NCBI GenBank assembly: GCA_950022295.1
Contig: OX465601.1
Coordinates: forward strand, 110,441,501-110,505,500
Length of the DNA stretch: 64,000 bases
Direction of reading: 5' to 3'
DNA from: Bromus sterilis
Taxonomy: Eukaryota > Streptophyta > Magnoliopsida > Poales > Poaceae
The translations under genes and the position numbers were made by a program. The notes beneath the pieces are model-generated. The model did no database searches. It was not told the origin of the DNA and worked only from the letters and a program-made list of their open reading frames with translations. Below are positions 45,982 to 58,292 of the stretch, in pieces (position 1 is the first letter of the stretch; every line of letters starts with the position of its first letter).

Positions 45982-48900
45982 CTATTGCGCGACATCAGCA
46001 CCCTTGGAGCCCGACGAAGCAGAGCTTGACGAAGACTCATCCGGCGAAGATTGATCGCCAGAGGATTCTTCTTCGGAGGTAGACGAGGGAATTGCTTCGT
46101 GGCGCGTCTTGGTGATGAGGTTGATGTCGAGGTCGCTGTCGTCGAGGCCGTCGTCGTCCTTTGATGTGATGGAGTCGTTCTCAGAGACGGTGTCAGGCCT
46201 GATGGGTTCTGGTTCGTTGACGAAGAAGACTTCATCAATCTTGTGCAGGGGAGGGATCTTTTGATTCGGGCGGTCCACGGTATCATCACAGGAAAAGTTT
46301 CGCTGGAGGTGCTCATATTCTTTGTGTAAGAGCAAAGTTTTGCCCCCCGTGTGTTTTGGATATTGTTGGACAAAACAGTAGAGGAACTAACAATGTTTTC
46401 TAGTATAAACAGTTGCATAGGTTCCTGAAGGACAATCTATGTGATAAAGCTTCAGGGAAGGTCTTCAAGTTATCGAAGCATAACCCACGGAGCGAAGCTT
46501 AATCACGAAGGTTGACCCCCAAAAAATGAAGGTGTCCTGAAGCTCTACTCACTGAAGGAAATGAAGAGGACGGCGCAAGACTTAGATGTTTTTGTGTAGT
46601 TCTTTTTCTGTTCCTTGAGTCATAGGAGAAACCGTACTATCAAGAGGGGTATTTAGTTTGTGGACATCGAAGTAATTGAGAAAATGCTCAGATCAAATCC
46701 AAACCAAGTGAGAAGCCTGAGCGAAGAAATCTCATGTGCCCTAAGTTAAGCTTCGGTAGCAAACACTTCGTTCTTTGGCTTCTGAAGCAGAACTAAGTCC
46801 GTGAGTCAGCTTTACTTGTTCCTCAAGTAAAGTTGCGCATTGATGAAAAATCCGACCGTTGTGGACACGTGTCAAGCTGTCACCTCGGGTCAGTTTGGTC
46901 ATTCCGCACCTCGGGATCGCCAACTATAAATACGTCGCCCCCTCCTCCATTTGAGGGTGGCTGCTCTGAGATCATTCCAAGAGAGACTGAAGAGAGCACC
47001 CCAAAACGCCACGAAGCAAAACCCAAAATCCAGAATACTGAAGCCTAAGTCCCATTGATCTGAGTAGATTTGAGATGACTTAGGTGAAAGCTTGCTAGCC
47101 TTTTTATCTTGGAGAACTGCAATTCTCCTAGACGGTTAGAGTGTTGTTCTTCAGAGAGCGAAGAGTAATTGTTGCCTCGAAGTCCAGTTTGTCAAAGGTT
47201 TCGGTGATTTCCTCAATAATCAACCACAAGTGAAGAACTGACCAAGCTCAAGGAGTTTGGTGCAGTGGAGCAACGGACGGAGAGAGATTTGCTCCAGGTG
47301 TTCAATCACCAGTCCCTCCAACCAGACGTAGCGCTTTGCAGAGCGTGAACTGGTCGAACAAACATCGCCGAATCCCAGTTCGTTTTACTTCAAGCATTTA
47401 CCTTCAGTATTGCATTTGCTTCACTGTTATGCTTCAATGTGTTTTGATTCACTCATTTAGTTTCACTTCCAGTTTTACTTCGCTATTCCGCACTGCTTAT
47501 GCTTCACTTCAATAGTTTCAGTAGAAAATTTTGAAGTGATCATTCACCCCCTCCCCCTCTGATCACATACTTGGACTTTCACTTTGTACATGTGATCTTT
47601 ACAAAGGCCTTTTACAGAGTTGAATTTCCGGAGTCCCTTCCAGGAATGACATTTGAGAACACGCAGATACTGATTGTTATTGAGCGCAATGTTGCCAACT
47701 CGGTTTATCTCATCAGCAAGAAATTGCATCTGACGCTGATTGGCTTCAATGTAGTTTTCGAGCATTTGCTGTGACCGAAGATTAACTTCAAAGTGGTGGA
47801 AGTCTTTCTGGAATTTCTTTGATAAGTTACGCTCATTAACTTCATGGCGCACACCAACATATGTGGCAAAAGGATCATTGGGCTTCCTCGGCAATTCCAA
47901 AGTGTCACGAATGGGTGGAAGGAAAAGTTTCGGATGATGGCGAGCCACAAAATCTTCATTCCTGCCATAATCGCAGACAACTTGCAGCCAGGGAGCATAA
48001 TACTTCAGTGTGAATGGCAGTTCTGCTGCGTGAACCAGATTCCTAAGGAAGCAGTCTTCAAAGTCAAAGATGAGACCATGAGTGAGCTTCATAATGGCAT
48101 GCCTGTCTCTAGATAAATGTTCGATTCTTCCGAAGCAGTACTCAATGGAATCAAAGATTTGGACAAGATGTAGAACCAAGTCCAGGAGATGAAGTTCAAA
48201 TTCTTCGGACGAATGTTTTCAGGAATATAGTTTGCAGTGACTTCAGTGTCCAGTAGGGTAGAAAATTGTTCTTCAGCCAGATCTGGTTCTAAGTGAATCT
48301 TTTCTTGGACTCCAGAATGCCTTGGAATATTTACTATCTCCATGAATTCGGTTGAAGACATTCTGAAGGTTTTACCTTGGATCATCCATTCCAGCGTCCA
48401 TGAGCTGGGTTCATTTGCATCACCAGAAACATATAGAGTGGCATAGAATTGCTTGATGAGTTAAGAATTGAAGGGAGTGCTTAAAGCAAACAACCGAGTC
48501 AGATTCTGATTCTCAATGGTTTCGGTGATGTTCTGGAAGCATGTGGCAGTGGAAAGACTTCGCATATCCAGATATCGGTGCCTAAACAGAACACCTTGCT
48601 GACAGAAGACTTTGGTGTATAAAATTTGTTGCTCTGCAGTCCAGAAGCGAAGATCATCTGCAGTTCGATCTGAAGCATAAGGACTGACACCAAAGAAACA
48701 ATGACACTTCTGATGTTGTTCTAAGCTGAAATCCGGACCATGCCTTGAAGAATAACCAGCACCCGTGAAGATAGGAAATGTTTCACGAGGGTAATTTGAT
48801 TCAAGTTGGGTGTCTTGGCAGGGGCGCGAATGTGCGCGAAACCTTTGCAGAGGAGCTATTTGATTGGCTCTAGAAGGGCCAGTAGTTTGAGCGACTATAA

Positions 48901-51308
48901 GCGCTTGCTCTTGCGAAAGATTCAATATATGTACTTGCTCATCTTCATCGTCATGTGCTTCGGTGCGAGGCACATTTGATTCGGACTCTTGAGCGGTTCT
49001 GGCAGGGGAAAAGTCTCGGGTGCCACGGGTTCTGGAGTGGGTTGGAGAGTGTTCATTTGCTTCATGGGGAGGTGGTGGGGGTGGTGCGGGAGCAGCAGTT
49101 GGTGTGGGAATCCTTTGTGGTGCGGGGTTTGGAGCATGTATGGGTGTGGGCGCACGAGGTGGATTGGGTGCGGGAGTTGGAGTTGGGGTAGGAGTTCTCT
49201 TGGGGTTAGGAGCTATTTGTGGTGGAGTTGGTTGGGGAGTGGATTTGGTAGGAGGAGGTGTGGGGGTTTTGGTGGGTGGAGCTGAAGTTTTTGGTATAGG
49301 CTGGGCAGGCTTTGGCTTCGAAGCTGGAGTGGGAACTGCTTCAGGGGTTTCCTTCGGCTGCTCATCACTAGTGTCCATGTCAGCAGCTGAAGCCAAAGTG
49401 ATCTTCCGCTTCTTGGTAGATCTCTTCTTTGGAGAAGGGTCTGAAGCCTTTGAAACAGTAGGCTTGGCAGCAACTGGTTTTGCAACAGCTGGTTCAGCTT
49501 CTTTCGGAGCCTTGCGCTTCCGTGAATCCCTTTCCATAATGGATGCATTATTAGTCTTCACCATTTCATCGACAGCGGCTTTAATCTTGCCCCTGAAGAT
49601 TTTGATGTTATCCTTGGTGGTGGTGTTGACGTCTGTCACTTGCTTAAGAGATTTCAAAGCGTGTTGTTTGAATTCTTCATCTGGTTTAGTTTCAACTCGC
49701 TTCTGATAGTTGTGAATCTTTGTAACTTCAGATTTATCTCTAGAATGCAAATCCTTCAGCTGACCAATCATAGTGGAGATCATTGCTTCGATGGAGCTTG
49801 AGATATAAATTTCACCTAGATCAATAGCTTCAGGCTCTTCAACAGCACACTTCTTCTGAAGGGCTTCAGTAATGCCCAACTGATCCCATAGTTCGCCTTC
49901 ACGAGGATCAGAAAACTGATGTTCACTATGGAGATCAGGTTTAGTTTGAGCTTCAGGCAAAGATATGCCTTTCTGCTTCTGTGGAATAGCTTCAGTGGAG
50001 GGAGTCATGTCGACAACAGGCTTTTTCTGAACTGCCCTAGCAGCTTTCTCAGCTTTCTTTGTCCTGAGGCCTTCTAGAGAGGCCTTGCGTTTAGCTTCAT
50101 GCTCAGCCAACAATTTGGCTTCAGCGGCAGCTTTATCTTCATTCTTTTCGGCTTCGGCGAGCTTGCGCTTCGTCTCAGCCTTTTCTGCAGCCAATCTAGC
50201 GGAGTCCAACTCCTTTTGCTTTCTTGCGGCTTCCTCATCTGCCTTCTGCTTTTCTGCAGAGCTTCTTGCAAGAATGTTTCGCTCAAGTGCCTCTGCGAGG
50301 TCTTTCTATATTAATTCTTCTTCAGTGAGCTTTCGCTTCGCTGAAGGGTTTGGTGGGGCAGACTGCTTAGGCTTCGCTGGTGCAGCAGCCTTTGCAGATT
50401 GTTGTTTGGCAGGGTCATGCCTCTGCTTCGATCGCCTCTCAGTGTTGAGAGCATCAGCCGGTGGCTTGGAGGCCAAGGGCTTCGCAAGCACAAGTTTGAT
50501 AAGTCAATGGTGGGCGAGCAGAGGGCTTATCCTTGGGGTCTTGAATCTTTATCCCTTTGGCAGCAAGTTTTTCTCCTGGCTTCTTCTTCAATGGAAGCCG
50601 AAGTCTTTGCTTCTTGGGGGGATCAGGATCTGATTCATCATCAGCTTCAGATTCAGATTCGTTATCTGCTACAGCATTTGATTCGCCCAGAGTCGAGTCT
50701 TCCAGAGCAGCTTGTTCCAGTCTGGCTTGCTCTTCATCATCTATGGAATCATGAGGAGGAGAAGTTGATTTCTTAAGTTTCCTTTTCTTCTTCGAGCTAG
50801 GCCCAACATCATGGGCTTCAGCATCAGCTAACTTGGCAGCTTTCTTAGCTTCCTTGAGTCTCTTCTTCTCTGCAGCGATTCTCAATCTTTCTTGTTCGTC
50901 AGGATAATCATTTGGAGTTTTAAGAGTGTTGGGGTGAGGGTACTTTGGTGGAACAGGATAGTACAAATGACGATTTTCTTCGGTGTACTGACTACACATG
51001 GCAGCAGTGTATTGAAAGGGTGGACTGAAGGCAAATTGCATGGCCCACTTCCAGTCAGGGATGCTCTTGTACTTGTACCATCTGACAGCCCAGTAGCGGC
51101 GAATGTTTTTCAAGCGAATCTTGCGCTGATCTTTGGTTTCTTCCGGAGGCGTATCGTATCCAAGCTCAATGCAAATGGATTCGGGGATGCCTCTGGCATT
51201 GTTGGTTTCCTTGGTTCTACCACATTTCTTCTTCGGAGCAGCTTGTTCTGCTTCGTTGATGTGATCAAGAATGGGGGACTCATTCCCGAAGCCTAAATCC
51301 ACAGACAT
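45982..51308 (-). pseudogene. Large third ORF downstream of pol in B2, broken and split by a solo LTR
   Basis: Start chosen at ATG 51308, directly after a TTTTCACAG acceptor-like site. The N-terminal part has RYWAVRWYKYKSIPDWKW, then a long Lys/Glu/Ala-rich charged region. A frame change near 50490 and a stop near 50306 follow. The next open part (50209-48461) has coiled-coil-like charge, a Pro/Thr-rich stretch (about 49300-48960) and FRAHSRPCQDTQ to HRYLDMRSL. Another shift is near 48110, then 48179 to 47582, the solo LTR, and 46319-45982. The frame is continuous across the solo LTR. The original product would be about 1,350 residues. It occupies the position of the env-like ORF of SIRE elements, but I see no signal peptide or membrane segment and assign no function. 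Confidence 0.7.
46325..47581 (+). repeat. Solo LTR of the B family, opposite orientation, TSD CTTTG, inside the third ORF
   Basis: TGTAAGAGC at 46325 and GGACTTTCA ending at 47581 are the same termini as the B2 LTRs, on the plus strand. CTTTG lies at 46320-46324 and 47582-47586. No internal sequence remains, so a full element inserted here and recombined to a solo LTR. It carries its own TATA box (near 46925) and G-box (near 46865). Confidence 0.92.
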
Positions 51309-51309
51309 C

Positions 51310-51896
51310 CTGTGAAAAGCACAAGGTAGCGAGGGAAAAAGGCAAGTATGGTATGAGCACCAGCAAAAGTTTTGACCCAAAACAAAAAGTTTTGACAAGA
51401 GATTCAGTTGAATATGGGGAATGCTTTTAGTCTGCTCTGAGCTAGACTTAACCACATCAAGGATGAATTGTAAGCCTAACACAGAGAAGATAGCAACAAA
51501 CCCTAGCTTCTAACCTGAATTGAGATGGGAAGCTTTTGCTAGCAGAAACAAGTTTCCCAACGGAGCAAAGATCCAACGGATCAAAGAAACCTAAGAAAAA
51601 CAATCCAACAACACATCTAAGATCTCGGATCCAATCCAGACAAGGATTAATAGAGAGAAGAGAATTGGATCGAGGGCTCGGCGTACCCTAACTTGGTGGA
51701 GACGAGCAGCTACGGCGACGAAGAGCAGAGGAGGAGCTCGACGGCGGCGCGAAGTCCACGGCGGCGTTCTTCTGGCAGCTAAGCGGTGAGAACGGCGACG
51801 GAGACGATGAGCATGATGGCGCACGAGAGAGGATAGGGTTCCGGAGCGGCAAGGACGAGGAGATGTGTTGGTGCGCTGGGAAGGAAACCTTATATA
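51310..51896 (-). promoter_or_regulatory. Internal promoter-like segment ahead of the third ORF (TATA, leader, intron-like)
   Basis: On the minus strand, TATATAA (51896-51890) is followed by a GC-rich leader. A possible donor GTACGC is at 51686, then an AT-rich stretch, then a pyrimidine-rich acceptor ending TTTTCACAG at 51310, two bases before the ATG at 51308. A 17-bp palindrome (51921-51905) precedes the TATA box. The TATA and leader part is conserved in B1. The intron (51686-51310) is a prediction from splice-like signals only; an alternative acceptor TTTTTCTTAG is near 51590. Confidence 0.5.
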
Positions 51897-52347
51897 GGGC
51901 TGGTCTGACAAGGATTGTCAGATCAGATCGGACATCTCCCAGCGACCGCCTCTCCGGATTCTGCGGCGAGGATTGCGTGGCGGATCGTGAGAAAATCTCA
52001 ACGACCCGGATTAGACGGGATCTCAACGACCGAAGAATATGTCTTCGATTTGAGTAAAACTTTGATAAAAGTTGGAAGCATTTGATTCGGAACACAATGA
52101 CGTTCGAAGCAAAATACTTTCCGTTTCAATTGTGCTCAACCACTTTGGACAGACAAAATAAGAAAGAAGAAGAACATAAGGGGTAGGATACAAAACTTAT
52201 CACCTCGAAGAAAAACCAAACGAAGCAAAAGGTGATAAGCATTAAGGACTAAATCCAAGAAAAATAAAATTGAAGCAAAAACAAATAACGAAACCAAAGA
52301 CAAATAACGAAGTAAATGAATATATACATGGAGGTAAAGGTTCGGTC

Positions 52348-55300
52348 TTACAATACATTTCGTGAGTCCAATATATTGAGCTCACACCTTAACGCACAGA
52401 ACCTTTTCTCATCCAATGGTTTCGTGAATATGTCTGCCAATTGATCTTCAATTCTGACATGACTAATAACAATATCTTCACGCTGAACATGATCACGAAG
52501 AAAATGATGGCGAATGTCAATATGCTTCGTGCGAGAGTGCTGCACAGGATTGTGAGCAATTTTGATTGCACTCTCATTATCACATAGAAGGGGAATTTTC
52601 TTCACATGAATACCATAATCCTTCAGCGTTTGCTTCAGCCAAAGAATCTGAGTACAGCATGACCCAGCAGCAATGTATTCGGCTTCAGCTGTAGATATTG
52701 AGACACAGTTTTGCTTCTTCGAATCCCAACACACAAGTGATCTTCCAAGAAAATGACAAGTCCCTGAAGTTGATTTTCTGTCCACGCGATCACCAGCCCA
52801 GTCTGAATCAGAATAGCCAATGAGATCAAACTGAGCTCCCTTGGGATACCACAAGCCCAAGGTAGGTGTGTGAGAAAGATACCGAAGAATTCTCTTTACA
52901 ACAATGTGATGTGATTCCTTTGGATTGGCCTGAAAACAAGCACAAATACATACTGAAAGCATAATGTCAGGTCTAGATGCACAAAGATATAAAAGCGATC
53001 CAATCATAGACCGATATTTCTTCTGGTCGAAGGCTTTGCCCTTCTCATCTGCATCTAGGAATCCATTGGTAGGCATTGGAGTCTTAATAGTTTTGCAATC
53101 AGTAAGACCAAACTTCTTCAGGCAATCCTTGAGATATTTTTCTTGAGAAATAAAGGTGACATCCTTCTGTTGACGGATTTGAAGTCCAAGGAAAAACTTC
53201 AATTCACCCATCATTGACATCTCATATTTATTCGACATCATTTTGGAAAATTCTTCGCTGATTTCAATGTTAGTGCAGCCAAAAATAATATCATCTACAT
53301 ATATTTGACAAACAAACAAAACACCATTGTAAGATCGAGTGAAAAGAGTTGGGTCAGTTGTTCCTGGTTTGAAGCCTTTCTTCAGAAGGAATCCTTCAGT
53401 GTGTCGTACCAAGCACGAGGTGCTTGCTTCAACCCATAGAGAGCCTTGTGCAACCTGTACACCATGTCAGGTTTCTTTGGGTCTTCAAAACCTGGAGGAT
53501 GCATAACATACACTTCTTCCTCGATTTCTCCGTTAAGAAAAGCACTTTTCACATCCATTTGATAAAGTACAATACCATTGAAATTTGCGAAAGCAAGCAT
53601 AACGCGAATGGATTTGAGACGAGCAACTGGAGCATAAGTTTCGCCGAAATCGATACCTTCGATTTGGGTGTATCCTTGTGCTACCAGTCGTGCTTTGTTT
53701 CTTACCACTATACCATCTTCATCTTGCTTGTTGCGAAAAATCCACTTTGTACCAATGATGGTGTGCTTCGTGGGATCAGGTCTATCAACTAAGGACCAGA
53801 CTTTGTTTCGCTCGAGCTGGTTTAGTTCTTCGAGCATAGCAGTTAACCAATCTGGATCCTTCATGGCTTCATCACACTTTGAAGGTTCTAGCATGGAGAC
53901 AAACGAAAAGTTTCCACAGAAGTTAGCCAAACGAGTACGAGAACGAGTTGTGGGACGACCTGGTTGATGAATTTCTTCAAGGATCGAATCAACATCAACT
54001 CTTCTTCTAACTCGTGATAAAGTTGAATCATTTGCTTCAGGCTCAGCTTCAGCTTCAGGATCAACTTCAGCTTCAGGATCTGCTTCAGCTTCAGCATTTC
54101 CTTCAGGATTAGCATTTCCTTCGTTCCCTTGCTCTTCTTCGTCCTGTTCACCATTGGCTTCAGGATGTTGATCTCCAGCGCCCCGGGCTAGGTGTGGGAA
54201 CATTGGACCATCATCATCCCTATTTGCTTGGCGAGGATTGGCTTCAACAGGGCGAATATCTCCAATAGCCATGGACCTGATCACTTCATCAAGTGGCGGT
54301 TCATCTAGATCATGAGGCAAATGCTCTTTTTGAGAGCCATTAGTTTCATCAAACCTCACATTTACAGTTTCCATAACTTTCCCAAAGTGAGAGTTATACA
54401 CCCTGTAAGTGTGAGAATTTGAGCCATAACCTAGAGGAAAACCTTCATGTGCCTTAGGGGCAAATTTGGACCTATGATTCATATCTCTAATAAAGCAAGG
54501 AGCACCAAATACCCTAAGATACGAAACATTTGGTTTGTTACCAGTGATAAGCTCATGTGAAGTTTTCTTCAGAAATTTGTGAAGGTAAACCTTGTTGATG
54601 ACATGACAAGCTATGTTAATTGCTTCGGCCCAGAACCTGATAGGTGTCTTGTATTCAGCAAGCATAGTTCTGGCCATTTCAATAAGAGTTCTATTCTTCC
54701 TTTCAAAAACACCATTTTGTTGAGTTGTATAAGCAGCAGAGAACTCATGTGTAAAGCCATGATCATCATGACATTCTTCAATATGAGTATTTTTTAATTC
54801 AGTTCCATTATCACTTCGGATATGCGTCAGAGATAATTCATATTATGTTTGAGCTCTCTTAACGAATGACTTGAAAATTTCAACAGCTTTGCTCTTGTCA
54901 TCCAGGAAGAAAACCCAAGTATAACGAGAAAAATCATCAACAATAACAAGACCATATTTGTTTCCTCCCAGACTTGCATAATTTTGAGGACCGAAAAGAC
55001 CCATATGAAGCAATTCAAGAGGACAAGTAGTAGTCATGATAGTCTTCGTTGAATGATGTTTCTTCGTAATTTTACCAGATTCACAAGCACTGCAGAGACG
55101 ATCCTTATCGAATTTTACTTTTCTAAGGCCAATAACATGCTTCTTCTTCACTAGATTATGAAGATTTCTCATCCCTGCATGACCAAGTCTTCGATGCCAT
55201 AACCAACCGGATGAAGCTTTTGCCATTAAGCATGTGGATATGGCAAGGCCCGAAGAAAAATCAACAATGTATAAATCTCCTTTTCGGTAACCCTCGAATA

Positions 55301-55622
55301 CAAACGTATAGTCATTCTGTGAAAAGACAATACAACGCGAAGCAGAAAACAGAACAAGCATACCCATATCGCATAACTTCGAAATAGACATAAGATTATA
55401 ACCAAGAGATTGGACTAGCATAACCTTGTCAATGTGCTTATCTTTCGATATGGCAACCTTACCCAAACCTAATACTTTACCCTTGTTGTTATCACCGAAG
55501 GTAATGTACTTCTGAGAAGATTGAGATAGTTTATCTTCGGTGAATAACTCATTGTCTCCGTTCATATGATTTGTGCAACCACTATCCATGACCCATTCGG
55601 ATCCACCGGAGAAATAGCCCTG
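52348..55622 (-). pseudogene. Copia pol (B2): protease, integrase, RT, RNase H, with stop and frameshift
   Basis: The protease motif MDSGCTNHM begins at 55589. The integrase zinc region (WLWHRRLGHAG, CSACESGK) is intact here, unlike B1. The first catalytic aspartate of integrase reads Gly (LHMGLFGP, where B1 has LHMDLF). A TAA replaces a GAA codon at about 54843. The frame resumes through RSDNGTEL, the acidic repeat linker, and RT to about 53400, where a one-base shift separates fingers from palm. The rest (53412-52348) holds IYVDDIIFG and RNase H (SDWAGD, STAEAEYIA, ADIFTKPL). It is in the -1 frame relative to gag. Several independent lesions make it inactive. Confidence 0.9.
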
Positions 55623-55630
55623 CAGAAGAA

Positions 55631-58222
55631 TTATTTCTTCTTAACCACCCACAAACGAGCAGGTGACTGAGAAGAGGTTGAAGCACTAGTTGAAGCAATA
55701 TTAAAGCGAACAGGATTATATTGCTTCGATGGACCATCAAGTACACCATAAATGTAAGTCATCTGCGAATGGTTAGGATAAGAATGAGCATATGCAATCT
55801 TATTATGGTTATTATGAGGACGATAAGTATAACGACCAGTGCGATAGTACTGCTTTTGCGGAACATTTGATTCGGGCACCAGTGAATCATTTCTCGCCTC
55901 TAGAGAATAGAAATGATTCGGTGGTACCGAAGGCTTTCCCTGCATAGTATGGTTAGCAGGCAGTTTTTCCACAAGTGCTTTCTGCACCCATATATGCCTC
56001 TTGTAGAAGACATTCTTAGGATGAGTGCCAACATACTCAGCAGTAACCTTTCCCTGTTTGTCTTTAATGAGCTTGTAGTCTGAATCAAGTGATTCATCTA
56101 CAATAGCTTTGTTCATTTTGCAGTCAAAACCTGAAAGGTTAGCAATATCAATGGGTTTCTCCTTCGCTAGGACCCAAACAGTTTTAGGATACTGCTCAGG
56201 TTCCCAATAGGTGCCATCAGGGTTTATCTTTCTCTCGAAACCAACACCCTCATTCCTGGGATTCCTGTGAAGGAGAGCCTTCCTCAGGATATCACAAAGA
56301 TACTGGTGACCTTGCACACTTTTGAACATGTCTGTTTCAAATAAGTTTTTCAACCTAAGGAGTTCCTCGGTAACAGCAGAGTTTTCCTCATCGGAGGCAT
56401 TAGTATCATCAATAGTAATAGGAGCTTTTCTTTTGGAATCAGTTTTGCTTCGTTCCAGACAAGTTAAGCAAGGTGAATCAGTTTTATGATTTGCTTCAGA
56501 ACCTTGTTGAGCCATGAGAGAGATTGAAATTTTCCAACTCTTCATGAGCCTCTTTCAGTCTGTCGAGAGCCATTTTCCTCTGAAGAAATTCATAGGTGAG
56601 CTTCTCATAATCAACTGAAAGAAGATCATGCAGAGAGGATATTCTTCAAACTTTTCCTTCAGAGATGCATGCTCATTAGTTAAAGTTTGACCTTTCTCTA
56701 TCTCATCGATCAGCAGAGTTTCTGATTTCTTAATGGTTTTGCTTAGCGAATCAAGTTCATCTTGTTGGATAGAAGAAATTTTAGCAAGTTTAGCATAGCT
56801 TATCTTCGAATCACTATCATATGAGGAACAATCAGAAGTATCGTAGTTAGATTTGGATGAAGATACCTTCGCCTTGGCCATGAAGAAATATGCAAGAGTT
56901 TCATCTTCACTACTGTTGTTGGTGAAGAATGAGCTCGAAGCTTTGGTTGAAGCATCTGCTGAAGCGAATGCGAAACCAGCAACACCATCTGATTCGGACC
57001 CAGACCCAGACCTTGAGCCTGATTCATCTTAGGACCCAGAAGCTTCATCTTCAGAGTTCATTTCCTTTCCTAGATAAGCCTTGGCACGGTGAGAGCTGCT
57101 TCGACGAGACGAGTGACTCTTCGATGAAGAACCCTCACGCTTCTTATGATACTTCTTCCTCTTATCATCATCAGAATCTTTCTTCTTTTCTCTTCTCGAA
57201 CTGGAGTCATGTCTCTTGGATTCATAGCTTCTAGAGGATCTGTGGTACTTGGTTGAGGAGTCTCTGAGCGAATGCTTTGATTTGTTCTCAGCTTCCCACA
57301 GAGGGCAATCAGCAATGTAGTGACCTGGTTTCTTGCACTTGTAGCAGCAGTTGTCCTTTGATGGAGAGCTTCTTGAGGATGAGCGGTGAGATGAGTGACT
57401 TGAGCTTCTTGAAGAATAAATCTTCTTGGGTGAAGAAAAACCTTTTCTTTGGAAGCGGTTGAAGCGTCTCATGATCAATGCTAAATCCTTCCCAATGCTT
57501 GCAGGATCATCAGATTCGACACCTGAAGCAGAACTAACTTCGGGTGAAGAATGACGCGAAGCTTTTGCTTTCAAAGCATGTGATCTTCTTCGAGAGCCAT
57601 TTATGTCACGTTTCTCATCTTCTTCCATTTCAAAAGTATTGAGTCTCTCAAGAATATCAGCGGCAAGAAGACGTCTGAAATCAGTTCTTTCCTTGATCAT
57701 CAGCACAATCTGATCAAACGAATCATCCAATGAGAGAAGCAAAGTTCTTACAACTGAGTGAGGAGTAATGTCATCAGCACCGAGGGAAATCAACTCATTA
57801 GCAAGAGCAGTGAGTCTGCTGTAAATGGAGCTGACTTTTTCACCCTCGTTTCTCTTGAATCGATAGAATTTGCTTCGGAGTGTGTCAATTATGGCATCCT
57901 TCTGGGTAGAAACACCTTCACCAATCTTTTCAAGATAGTCCCAGACACCTTTGGCAGTTGGAATATTCTTCACTTCATGATAATTTTCTGGTGTCAGATG
58001 ATTGGTGATGAATACCCAAACTTCATAATCAAGATCAATCAATTTTGCTTCTTCAGGAGTGATGGCCTTCTCATCGGCGACTGTGACTCCATACAAGACA
58101 ACTTGTCAGGCAACAGAATTGATAGCCATGATATTTCTCTTCATTTTGTCCTTCCAGTACGGGTAGTCCTTCCCATTCAAGACAGGAATAGGTTTGCCTG
58201 AGCGAATAGCTGCGAAAGACAT
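55631..58222 (-). pseudogene. Copia gag (B2), long C-terminal extension, stops and small indels
   Basis: Start at ATG 58222, about 55 bp after the primer-binding site (MSFAAIRSGKPIPVLNGKDY). Codon 39 is TGA (58108), probably from TGG. The frame is then open to 57029: capsid-like UBN2-type sequence (PTAKGVWDYLEKI, LISLGADDITPHSV), Ser/Arg-rich stretches, and an intact zinc knuckle CYKCKKPGHYIADC. A TAA (about 57031) breaks a Ser-rich part. A one-base loss near 56640 is followed by a two-base loss near 56530 that restores the frame. The last part runs to 55631. Full length would be about 860 codons, much longer than a minimal copia gag. Confidence 0.85.
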
Positions 58223-58278
58223 ACTTGAAAGCACTCCAGGAGGTTAATCCAAAACACACAGAGTGTAGGGAGTGACTA

Positions 58279-58290
58279 GCTCTGATACCA
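58279..58290 (-). promoter_or_regulatory. Primer-binding site of B2
   Basis: TGGTATCAGAGC on the minus strand lies two bases after the 5' LTR end. It is a perfect 12-base complement of the initiator-Met tRNA end. Confidence 0.92.
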
Positions 58291-58292
58291 AT

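Noticed and set aside
49020..49706. Gly/Val-rich plus-strand frame of 228 codons
   Set aside because: Antisense to the Pro/Thr-rich part of the third ORF of B2; composition mirrors that strand.
45982..51308. Retroviral-type envelope glycoprotein assignment for the third ORF
   Set aside because: Position fits the env-like ORF of SIRE elements, but no signal peptide, transmembrane segment or furin-like site could be seen, so only the position is noted.
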